A DNA stretch of 8,854 bases from Hyphomicrobiales bacterium (GTDB lineage Bacteria > Pseudomonadota > Alphaproteobacteria > Micropepsales > Micropepsaceae). The stretch covers positions 1 to 8,854 of the forward strand of contig JAFIHO010000307.1 of NCBI GenBank assembly GCA_017849395.1, written 5' to 3'. Positions 1 to 6,371 of this stretch are shown piece by piece. The notes under the pieces were generated by a model, which did not search any database, had not been told where the DNA came from, and saw only the letters and a program-made list of their open reading frames with translations. The translations under genes and the position numbers were made by a program. Position 1 is the first letter of the stretch; the number at the start of each line of letters is the position of its first letter.

Positions 1-205
1 GCCACGCCTGGCCGCGCACTGGAATGCCATTTACCTGGATGCGGGCCTGTTTGCCCGCATCGACGCGGTCTATCGGGAGCGCGACAGCCTGAATCTGGAT
101 GCCGAAGCGTTGCGAGTTCTGGAGCGGTATCATCTGGATTTCGTGCGGGCGGGCGCCCGCCGTGCCGGCGCGGACCGCGAAAGGCTGGCGGAGATGGGCG
201 CGCGG

Positions 206-208
206 TAG
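206..208 (+). other. Premature amber codon inside the M3 peptidase frame
   Basis: The codons read CGG TAG GCG in the same frame as the upstream and downstream peptidase sequence. No base needs to be inserted or deleted to join the two halves, and recognisable M3 protein lies on both sides. A single base change (TTG or another Leu/sense codon to TAG) is enough to explain it. The peptidase gene also ends with TAG at 1736-1738, and reading through that codon enters sequence antisense to the ABC-F gene. TAG therefore appears to be an ordinary stop in this genome. Confidence 0.9.
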
Positions 209-238
209 GCGGGGCTGGGCACCCAATTCGGGCAGCAT

Positions 239-1738
239 GTGTTAGCCGATGAGGAAGACTTCATCCTTCCTTTGGAAGAAGATCGGGTGGGCGGTGTGCC
301 GCAGTCGGTACGGGATGCAGCGGCGGCGCTTGCCAGGGAGCGAGGGCTTTCGGCGCCATACGCGGTAAGCTTGTCGCGTTCCAGCGTCGAGCCCTTCTTG
401 CAATATGCCGACGACCGGGACCTGCGCGAACAGCTGTTCCGCGCATGGACATCGCGGGGCGCGGGCAGCAACGACAACAACAATACCGCGATCATCGAGG
501 AAACGCTGGTCCTGCGCGCCGAGAAAGCTAGGCTGCTGGGCTACGAAAATTTTGCCGCCTACAAGCTGGCGGATTCCATGGCGGCATCGCCGCTGGCGGC
601 GCGCGACCTGCTGGAGAAAGTCTGGGCCCCGGCGCGCGACCGCGCATTGGCGGAGCGCGATGCGCTGCAAGACCTGATCGCAAGTGAAGGCGAAAATTTC
701 ACTCTCGCCCCCTGGGACTGGCGCTACTACGCGGAAAAGCTGCGCAAGGAACGTTTCGACTTCGACGAGGCCGCGCTGAAGCCCTATTTCCAGATAGAGA
801 ACCTGATCGCCGCCGTCTTCTTCACGGCGGAAAAGCTATTCGGCCTGACCTTCAAGCCGCGCATGGACATTCCCGTCTATCATCCCGATGTGCGTGTTTG
901 GGAGGTGCGGCGCGACGACTCGATCATCGGGTTTTTCTATGGCGACTATTTTGCCCGTTCCGGCAAGCAGGGCGGTGCCTGGATGAGCTCGCTGCGCGAC
1001 CAGCATCGTCTGTCGGGCGATGTACTGCCGATCATCCTCAACAACCTGAACTTCGTTAAGTCGGATCCTTGCCTGCTCAGTTTCGATGACGCCGAGACCT
1101 TATTCCATGAGTTCGGCCATGCGCTGCACGGCCTGCTGTCACATGTGAAGTACCCCCGCCTGTCGGGCACCAATGTGGCGCGCGATTTTGTGGAGTTGCC
1201 GTCGCAGATTTATGAACACTGGCTGGAGGAACCCCAGGTGCTGCAACGCTTCGCGCGCCATTACCAGACCGGCGAGCCGATGCCTGCCGCGCTGCTGGAG
1301 CGCATGTTGAATGCGCGCAATGCGGGCCAGGGCTTTGGCACGGTCGAATTGCTGGCTTCAGCGATTGTGGACATGGATTTCCACACCAATCCGCCTGGCG
1401 ATCCACAGGCCATGGAAACGCAGACCCTTGCCCGCATTGGCATGCCAGCGGAGATCGTGCCGCGCCATGCGGCGCCGCATTTTGCGCATATCTTCGGCGG
1501 CGATGGTTATGCGGCAGGCTATTACGCCTATCTCTGGTCGGAAGTGCTGGATGCCGATGGATTCCAGGCTTTCAAGGAAGCGCGCGATCCATTCGATCCG
1601 GCTACCGCCCGGCGGCTGCATGATTACATCTATGCGTCGGGCGGCACACGTGATTTCGCCCAGGCCTATCGGGATTTCCGGGGCCGCGATCCGCGCATCG
1701 AACCGCTGCTGGAGGGCCGCGGGCTGGTCACGGCGTAG
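239..1738 (+). CDS. Longest uninterrupted frame of the M3 peptidase: the catalytic portion, 499 codons from GTG
   Basis: This is the part of the broken peptidase that a gene caller would report, opening at GTG 239. It retains HEFGH at residues 290-294, the Glu ligand at residue 319, and the whole C-terminal lobe. The GTG is probably not a native start: it encodes the Val of the conserved QHVLADE segment, 10 codons after the premature stop, and no Shine-Dalgarno sequence precedes it. If translated it would lack most of the N-terminal helical region that closes over the substrate channel in M3 enzymes. Activity is doubtful unless the upstream stop is an artefact. Confidence 0.6.
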   Translation: MLADEEDFILPLEEDRVGGVPQSVRDAAAALARERGLSAPYAVSLSRSSVEPFLQYADDRDLREQLFRAWTSRGAGSNDNNNTAIIEETLVLRAEKARLLGYENFAAYKLADSMAASPLAARDLLEKVWAPARDRALAERDALQDLIASEGENFTLAPWDWRYYAEKLRKERFDFDEAALKPYFQIENLIAAVFFTAEKLFGLTFKPRMDIPVYHPDVRVWEVRRDDSIIGFFYGDYFARSGKQGGAWMSSLRDQHRLSGDVLPIILNNLNFVKSDPCLLSFDDAETLFHEFGHALHGLLSHVKYPRLSGTNVARDFVELPSQIYEHWLEEPQVLQRFARHYQTGEPMPAALLERMLNARNAGQGFGTVELLASAIVDMDFHTNPPGDPQAMETQTLARIGMPAEIVPRHAAPHFAHIFGGDGYAAGYYAYLWSEVLDADGFQAFKEARDPFDPATARRLHDYIYASGGTRDFAQAYRDFRGRDPRIEPLLEGRGLVTA

Positions 1739-1742
1739 GGTT

Positions 1743-3551
1743 TCAGCTTTCCAGCGCCTCGCGTTCCATTTCTAGCGCCAGCCAGCGTTCCTCGTCCGCG
1801 TCCTTTTCCGTGCGCAGCCGGGCAAGCTGGTCGGAGATCGATGCGAACTTGCCCTGATCGCGCGCATAGAGCGTGGCGTCGGACAGCTGCTGTTCCAGCG
1901 CCGCAATACGGATTTCGGCCGCCGCAATCTTTTCCGGCAGCACCTTCAGGGCATGCAGATCGGCGAAATTCATCTTTGGTGTAGCGGTGCGCGGTTTGCG
2001 CTCCACGGCTTTCTTTGTGGACTTTCCCGCGACTGTTGACTTTGCCGTGACGCCTTCGCCGCGTTGCGCGACCATGTCCGAATAGCCGCCCGCATATTCG
2101 GCGAACCGCCCATCGCCCTCCGCCATGACAATGGCCGTGGCCACGCGATCAAGGAAATCACGATCATGGCTTACGATCAGCGCGGTGCCCTGATAGTCGG
2201 CTATCACCTCTTCCAGAAGGTCGAGCGTTTCCAGGTCCAGATCGTTGGTCGGCTCGTCCAGCACCAGGAAATTCGATGGCGTGGCGAAAAGCTTGGCCAG
2301 GAGCAGCCGCGCCCGCTCGCCCCCCGACAGCACCTTCACCGGGGTGCGCGCCTGAGCAGGCGAGAACAGGAAGTCCTGCAGATAGTTCACCACATGGCGC
2401 GGCTTTCCGGCCACCATCACCGTGTCGCCCGCCACACCCGTCAGGCCATCGGTCACCGCTGCTGCCAATGTCTGTTCGGGATGCAGTTTGCTGCGGTTCT
2501 GATCCAGCATCGCCATCTGAAGCCCGACGCCAAGCTTCACATTTCCACGGTCCGGCGACAGCTGGCCAATGAGAAGCTTCAGCAGCGTGGTCTTGCCAGC
2601 GCCGTTGGGGCCGACAATGCCGATGCGGTCGCCGCGATGCACACGCATCGAGAAATCATCGACGATTACCCTGTCGCCGAAGGATTTTGCGATGCCCTTT
2701 GCGTCGATCACCTTGGTGCCGCCGCCCTGGCCTTCCGCAGCCTCCATCCTCACATTGCCCATCACGCGCAACTGTTCGCGCCGCTCGGTGCGCATGCCCC
2801 GCAACCGCTCCAACCTGCCCTGGTTGCGCTTGCGGCGGCCCGACACGCCATAGCGCACCCAGTCTTCTTCGGCGGCGATGCGGCGCTCCAGCTTGTGGCG
2901 TTCGATCTCTTCCTGCGCCAGCTTCTCGTCACGCCAGGCCTCGAAAGCCTCGAAGCCGCGTTCCAGGCGATGCGTCTTGCCGCGATCCAGCCATAGCGTG
3001 GCGCGCGACAGGCTTTCCAGAAAACGCCGATCATGGCTGATCAATACCAGCGCGCCGCGCATCGCCTTCAGTTCGCCTTCCAGCCACTCAATGGCGGGCA
3101 GATCGAGATGGTTGGTGGGCTCATCCAGCAGCAGAATATCGGGACGGGGCGCCAGGGTTCGCGCGAGCGCCGCGCGACGGGCTTCGCCGCCCGAGAGGGT
3201 CGCGGGCGTTTCCAAACCTGAAAGCCCCAGATTGCCCAGCAGATAGAAGGCGCGGTTGGGATCATCGCCCTCCAGCAATCCTGCTTCGACATAATCCTGC
3301 GTGGTGGCATAGCCGCTGAGATCCGGCTCTTGCGCCAGATAACGCACCGTCGAGCCCGGCTGGACGAAACGGGTTCCGCTATCGGGCTCGTTCAACCCGG
3401 CCGCGATCTTGAGAAGGGTCGATTTCCCCGAACCGTTGCGCCCTACCAGACACAGCCGTTCGCCCTGTCCGACCGCCAGCTCGGCGCCATCCAGCAGACG
3501 GGCGCCGCCGAATGCGACGGTGATATCCTTCAGATGCAACAGGGGCGTCAT
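1743..3551 (-). CDS. uup: ABC-F family ATPase, Uup-like, with C-terminal coiled-coil domain
   Basis: A soluble duplicated ATPase of 602 residues with no membrane segments. ABC-F proteins act on ribosomes or nucleic acid rather than in transport; Uup is tied to ribosome function and to suppression of transposon precise excision. The first ATPase domain has Walker A GRNGSGKST (37-45), signature LSGGE (119-123), Walker B DILLLDEP (138-145) and switch His173. The second has GPNGAGKTT (314-322), LSGGE (408-412), FLVLDEP (428-434) and His462. Between them is a charged helical linker (about 205-265) typical of ABC-F. After a Lys/Thr-rich stretch (about 500-525), residues 530-600 form a Glu/Lys/Leu-rich helical hairpin. 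That C-terminal domain is what favours Uup over the other ABC-F subfamilies. The ATG at 3551 lies directly before the first domain but has no strong Shine-Dalgarno. Its 47-base spacing from the beta-propeller stop and the lack of a terminator between them suggest co-transcription. Confidence 0.93.
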   Translation of the reverse strand: MTPLLHLKDITVAFGGARLLDGAELAVGQGERLCLVGRNGSGKSTLLKIAAGLNEPDSGTRFVQPGSTVRYLAQEPDLSGYATTQDYVEAGLLEGDDPNRAFYLLGNLGLSGLETPATLSGGEARRAALARTLAPRPDILLLDEPTNHLDLPAIEWLEGELKAMRGALVLISHDRRFLESLSRATLWLDRGKTHRLERGFEAFEAWRDEKLAQEEIERHKLERRIAAEEDWVRYGVSGRRKRNQGRLERLRGMRTERREQLRVMGNVRMEAAEGQGGGTKVIDAKGIAKSFGDRVIVDDFSMRVHRGDRIGIVGPNGAGKTTLLKLLIGQLSPDRGNVKLGVGLQMAMLDQNRSKLHPEQTLAAAVTDGLTGVAGDTVMVAGKPRHVVNYLQDFLFSPAQARTPVKVLSGGERARLLLAKLFATPSNFLVLDEPTNDLDLETLDLLEEVIADYQGTALIVSHDRDFLDRVATAIVMAEGDGRFAEYAGGYSDMVAQRGEGVTAKSTVAGKSTKKAVERKPRTATPKMNFADLHALKVLPEKIAAAEIRIAALEQQLSDATLYARDQGKFASISDQLARLRTEKDADEERWLALEMEREALES

Positions 3552-3598
3552 GGGCGGCTATTTGCGTGGCCGCGCCGTGGCAATCAAGGAAAATCGCG

Positions 3599-4756
3599 TC
3601 AACGCGTCCGGTTGGTGGCGATGGCGCCGGGACGGCCATCGAAGGTCAAGGTCGCGGATTTGTCCTGAGTCAGGCTTTTTCCGTCGAAACGGAAAACCTC
3701 GATGTCCTTCTCCGTCGCGCATTGCAGCAGGATGGTCTTGTTGTCGTCGCTGAACACAGTGCCCTGGCAGTTATGGCCTGTGTCGGCCTCTGCCACGAAG
3801 GTCAGCTTCGGGCCGTTGACCGCATAGAGTTTCAGTTTGCCCAGCACCGTGTTGAAGTCCGGCGCGGAACGCACCATCGCGGTGCCGTTCAGGATGGTGA
3901 CGGCCATGTATTTGCCATCCGGCGACAGGGTGAGATTCTCAGTGCCGCTGCCCACTTCCGTCGCCGCGACCAGCTTGAAATTGCGCAGGTCGGTGACGGC
4001 AATGTTGCCGGTCTTTGAAGCGCCCATCGGCGTGCCGCTGAAGGCCGTGTTGTAGAGATAGCGGCCGTCACGGCTGATGTCGCCGCCGTCGATATTGTTG
4101 ATCGCTTGGCCCTTGGGGTCGATGCCGGTCATGATGTCGCCAACAACCGTTACCTTGGTTCCGTCAATCGCCAGCTTGGTCAGCTTGCCATTGCCCCAGC
4201 CGACCACATAGGCGTTCTTTCCATCCGGCGCGAAGATCACATCGCGCGGCTCCGATTTGGCGCCCACATCGATCTTGCCGACCTGGGTCAGATGGCGGTC
4301 TGCGATGGAATAGACATAAACCGCGCCTTCGCCGGACGCGGCAACCATCGCCAGCGTCTTGCTGCGGTTCATGCTGACGCCCATCGCACCGGGACCGGCG
4401 TGCAAGGTCTGCAAAACCTTGGGCTTTGTCGGATCGTCTAGCCCGATCACCGTCACCACATCATCCAGCTGCAGCTTGTTGTTCGCATCCAGCTTCTGGC
4501 CGCAGGTGACAATGGCGAAACTGAAATCGCGCGCCACCGCAATAGAGGTGGGCGGACCTATCATGCTTGCGGGGGCTTCCACGCTGCCGATCACCTTGGG
4601 CTTGCCGGCGCCGAAGGAGATCATCACGATCTGGTCCTTGGTGGGACCCTTGTCCTCGCGAATCTGCTTGCCGTCATGGGCGGAAATCGCCAGCTCGGCC
4701 CGCGCGGCCCCCGCCAGCAACGTCATGGCTGTGGCGCAAACAAGATATTTCCGCAT
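3599..4756 (-). CDS. Secreted seven-bladed beta-propeller protein (YVTN/lactonase-like), function unknown
   Basis: A 385-residue protein with a Sec signal peptide: MRK, a hydrophobic stretch, then AARA followed by E, with predicted cleavage after residue 20. The mature part is made of repeating beta-rich blades with recurrent PDGK/RDGR turns (PDGKNAYV near 177-184, RDGRYLYN near 229-236, PDGKYMAV near 279-286). This matches YVTN or 6-phosphogluconolactonase-like propellers. Cys85, Cys330 and Cys346 are in the mature portion; the last two could form a disulphide in the periplasm. The start is supported by a GGGGAG Shine-Dalgarno about 6 bases upstream of the ATG. A strong terminator separates it from the upstream dehydrogenase, so it probably has its own promoter in the 40 or so bases before the start. 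Ligand and activity cannot be read from the sequence. A sugar lactonase role would fit the neighbouring pentose genes but is only a guess; many members of this fold are binding or scaffold proteins. Confidence 0.8.
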   Translation of the reverse strand: MRKYLVCATAMTLLAGAARAELAISAHDGKQIREDKGPTKDQIVMISFGAGKPKVIGSVEAPASMIGPPTSIAVARDFSFAIVTCGQKLDANNKLQLDDVVTVIGLDDPTKPKVLQTLHAGPGAMGVSMNRSKTLAMVAASGEGAVYVYSIADRHLTQVGKIDVGAKSEPRDVIFAPDGKNAYVVGWGNGKLTKLAIDGTKVTVVGDIMTGIDPKGQAINNIDGGDISRDGRYLYNTAFSGTPMGASKTGNIAVTDLRNFKLVAATEVGSGTENLTLSPDGKYMAVTILNGTAMVRSAPDFNTVLGKLKLYAVNGPKLTFVAEADTGHNCQGTVFSDDNKTILLQCATEKDIEVFRFDGKSLTQDKSATLTFDGRPGAIATNRTR

Positions 4757-4760
4757 TCCG

Positions 4761-4768
4761 CTCTCCCC
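4761..4768 (-). promoter_or_regulatory. Ribosome binding site of the beta-propeller gene
   Basis: On the - strand the sequence GGGGAGAG lies just before the ATG at 4754-4756. The GGGGAG core is 6 bases from the start codon, which supports the signal-peptide-bearing start. Confidence 0.7.
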
Positions 4769-4795
4769 GGTTGTTCTTGTCCTTATTCTGACATG

Positions 4796-4821
4796 AAAAA
4801 GGGGGCTTTCGCCCCCTTTTT
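4796..4821 (-). terminator. Rho-independent terminator after the semialdehyde dehydrogenase gene
   Basis: A perfect inverted repeat with 11-base arms and a 4-base loop. On the - strand the RNA reads AAAAA, GGGGGC, loop GAAA, GCCCCC, then UUUUU, starting one base after the TGA of the dehydrogenase. The GAAA loop closed by C-G is a stable GNRA tetraloop, and the five U residues complete a canonical intrinsic terminator. Because the A and T tracts are symmetrical, it could also stop antisense transcripts on the + strand. It separates the sugar-acid genes from the beta-propeller gene. Confidence 0.92.
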
Positions 4822-4822
4822 G

Positions 4823-6262
4823 TCAGCTCAACGAATAGGCTGTCTTGATCTGGGTGAAGAAGTCCACCGCTGCGAAGCCCTGTTCGCGGGCGCCATAGGA
4901 CGACCCGCGCGAGCCGCCGAACGGAACATGGTAATCGACGCCTGCGGTGGGCAGATTGATCATCACCATGCCCGCCTTCACATTGCGCTGGAAGTGGCGC
5001 GCATGTTTAAGGCTGGTGGTGACGATACCCGCTGACAGGCCGAAATTGGTGGCGTTGGCCATGGCGAGGCCTTCCTCGTAGTCCTTGATCTTGACCACCG
5101 AAATGACCGGACCGAACACTTCCTCATTGTTGATGCGGTCGGTGATCTTGGTGTCCACCACCAGGGTGGGGCTCATGTAATAGCCGGGCGTGCCGAGCTT
5201 GAGCGGGGCGGAACCGCCCGCCAGCAGCCGGCCACCTTCCTTCACCGCGATATCGACATAGTCGAGGTTGTTCTTAAGCTGGCTATCGGTCACCGCCGGC
5301 CCCATCTGGGTGGTGGGATCGAGGGCATCGCCAACCTTCAGCGCCTTGGCGCGTTCGGCCACGGCCGCGATGAACTTGTCATAGATTCCCGCCTGCACGA
5401 ACACGCGCGACGAAGCGGTGCAGCGCTGGCCGGTGGCGAAATAGCCGCCATCGACAGCGATCTGGACGGCACGGTCAAACTCCGCGTCGTCCAGGATGAC
5501 CAGCGGATTCTTGCCGCCCATTTCCATCTGTACGCGTGCCTGGCGCGACACAGCCGCCAGCGCAACCTTGCTGCCCACGCCCTGCGAGCCGGTGAAGGAC
5601 ACGCCGTTCACGTCGGGATGCTTGGACAGCGCGTCGCCCACGACGCCGCGGCCCAGCACCATGTTGAACACACCCGCCGGCGCGCCCGCTTCATGGATGA
5701 TCGAGGCCATCGCATGCGCAGTGGCGGGCGTAGGATTGGCGGGCTTGAGTACGACCGTGTTGCCAAAAGCCAGCGCGGGCGCGGCCTTCCAGGCAGGAAT
5801 GGCGATGGGGAAATTCCAGGGGGTGATCAGGCCATAGACGCCCACCGCTTCACGATAGGTCTGGATTTCCACGCCGGGGCGCACCGATTCCAGATTCTGG
5901 CCGTGGCGGCGCAGCGCCTCGCCCGCGAAATATTTGAAGATGCGACCGGCGCGCACCGTCTCGCCGATGGCTTCCGGGAGGGTCTTGCCTTCCTCGCGCG
6001 CCAGCAGTTTGCCGATGGCTTCGCGCCGCTCCATGATCAGGCTACCCGCCTTGTCCAGAACATCGGCACGCACTTCAGGGGTCGCGCTTGACCAGCCGGG
6101 GAAAGCGCTGCGGGCGGCTTCCACCGCCTTGTTCACATCCTCGGCGCTGCCGTCGGGGAACTTGGCGATGATTTCGTTGGTGTTGGAGGGGTTCAGGCTT
6201 TCCAGCGGCGTGCTGGCGGACACCTGCTTGCCGCCGATGAAATGGGTCAATGTGTCGGTCAT
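4823..6262 (-). CDS. xylA: Alpha-ketoglutaric semialdehyde dehydrogenase (2,5-dioxovalerate dehydrogenase), Weimberg pathway
   Basis: An NAD(P)+-dependent aldehyde dehydrogenase of 479 residues, the usual length, predicted cytoplasmic. It should oxidise alpha-ketoglutaric semialdehyde to alpha-ketoglutarate. Visible motifs are PWNF with Asn150, cofactor Lys173 (VLKPA), FTGS 223-226, general-base Glu247 (MEMGGKN), nucleophile Cys281 (GQRCTASSR) and EEVFGP 380-385. The PWNFPIAIPAWK segment and the C-terminal GVDYHVPFGGSRGSSYG region are hallmarks of the KGSADH group (Bacillus YcbD, Caulobacter XylA). The start MTDTLTHFIGG also resembles the Caulobacter protein. The symbol xylA is used in that Caulobacter sense and does NOT mean xylose isomerase. 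The upstream neighbour encodes the enzyme that makes its substrate, which supports the call strongly. A GGAGG Shine-Dalgarno lies 6 bases before the ATG. The gene ends at a strong terminator. The aldehyde specificity is inferred from family and context. Confidence 0.9.
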   Translation of the reverse strand: MTDTLTHFIGGKQVSASTPLESLNPSNTNEIIAKFPDGSAEDVNKAVEAARSAFPGWSSATPEVRADVLDKAGSLIMERREAIGKLLAREEGKTLPEAIGETVRAGRIFKYFAGEALRRHGQNLESVRPGVEIQTYREAVGVYGLITPWNFPIAIPAWKAAPALAFGNTVVLKPANPTPATAHAMASIIHEAGAPAGVFNMVLGRGVVGDALSKHPDVNGVSFTGSQGVGSKVALAAVSRQARVQMEMGGKNPLVILDDAEFDRAVQIAVDGGYFATGQRCTASSRVFVQAGIYDKFIAAVAERAKALKVGDALDPTTQMGPAVTDSQLKNNLDYVDIAVKEGGRLLAGGSAPLKLGTPGYYMSPTLVVDTKITDRINNEEVFGPVISVVKIKDYEEGLAMANATNFGLSAGIVTTSLKHARHFQRNVKAGMVMINLPTAGVDYHVPFGGSRGSSYGAREQGFAAVDFFTQIKTAYSLS

Positions 6263-6267
6263 GAAGG

Positions 6268-6273
6268 CCCTCC
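6268..6273 (-). promoter_or_regulatory. Ribosome binding site of the semialdehyde dehydrogenase gene
   Basis: GGAGGG on the - strand ends 5 bases before the ATG at 6260-6262. It is a strong site and fixes the start codon. Confidence 0.75.
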
Positions 6274-6313
6274 AAGGCTAAGTCAGGACTGGTAATTAAG
6301 CCTTCCCGCGGGA
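6274..6313. repeat. Inverted repeat AAGGCT...AGCCTT with an adjoining TCCCGCGGGA palindrome upstream of the dehydrogenase gene
   Basis: AAGGCT (6274-6279) and AGCCTT (6299-6304) are perfect inverted copies 19 bases apart. The perfect 10-base palindrome TCCCGCGGGA occupies 6304-6313. Both lie 11 to 51 bases before the dehydrogenase start, where an operator or a leader hairpin could sit. No convincing -35/-10 pair is visible, so an operator role is only a possibility. Confidence 0.35.
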
Positions 6314-6335
6314 CGATCAACCTCGAAATCGCCAT

Positions 6336-6354
6336 CCGAGACCCGCGGTTTCGG
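6336..6354 (-). repeat. Imperfect hairpin just after the xylX stop codon
   Basis: On the + strand CCGAGACC, loop CGC, GGTTTCGG forms an 8-base stem containing one G-T pair. In the - strand transcript that pair becomes an A-C mismatch. It begins 17 bases after the xylX stop. No run of U follows, so it is more likely a 3'-end stabilising or processing hairpin than a true terminator. Transcription could then continue into the dehydrogenase gene. Confidence 0.4.
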
Positions 6355-6371
6355 CATGGAAAACGCCGGCG

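Larger units (their letters stand above)
2..1738 (+). pseudogene. dcp: M3-family zinc metallopeptidase (peptidyl-dipeptidase Dcp type), 5'-truncated by the window edge and interrupted by an in-frame TAG
   Basis: M3 peptidases hydrolyse short peptides; Dcp removes C-terminal dipeptides. One frame is read from base 2 to the TAG at 1736-1738, about 578 codons. The family is usually near 680 residues, so roughly the first 100 lie outside the window. The zinc site is intact: HEFGH (codons at 1106-1120) with the third ligand Glu in FVELPSQ (codon 1193-1195), 28 residues after the motif's Glu. The C-terminal substrate region (GYAAGYYAYLWSEVLDAD, then a FRGRDP-type segment) is also typical. The 68 codons before the stop at 206-208 encode recognisable M3 sequence (HWNAIYLDAGLFARI..., FVRAGARRAGADRERL), and the codons after it continue directly with AGLGTQFGQHVLADEED. 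The interruption is therefore a substitution, not a frameshift. Most relatives have a Leu-like residue here, so TTG to TAG is the simplest cause. It could be a true nonsense mutation or a sequencing/assembly error. The Dcp rather than oligopeptidase A assignment rests on the RDFVELPSQIYEHW segment and is less certain than the family. Confidence 0.85.

Noticed and set aside
206..208. Genome-wide TAG recoding to an amino acid
   Set aside because: The peptidase itself ends at TAG 1736-1738, and reading through it gives only sequence antisense to the ABC-F gene. All other genes end in TGA or TAA, so there is no support for recoding.
239..241. GTG 239 as the true start of the peptidase
   Set aside because: It encodes a Val inside a conserved M3 segment, peptidase sequence continues upstream in the same frame to base 2, and no Shine-Dalgarno precedes it.
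2064..2996. 310-codon + strand open frame
   Set aside because: It lies entirely antisense to the ABC-F gene, whose motifs are clear. The His/Arg/Gln/Ala-rich composition is typical of a shadow frame in GC-rich DNA.
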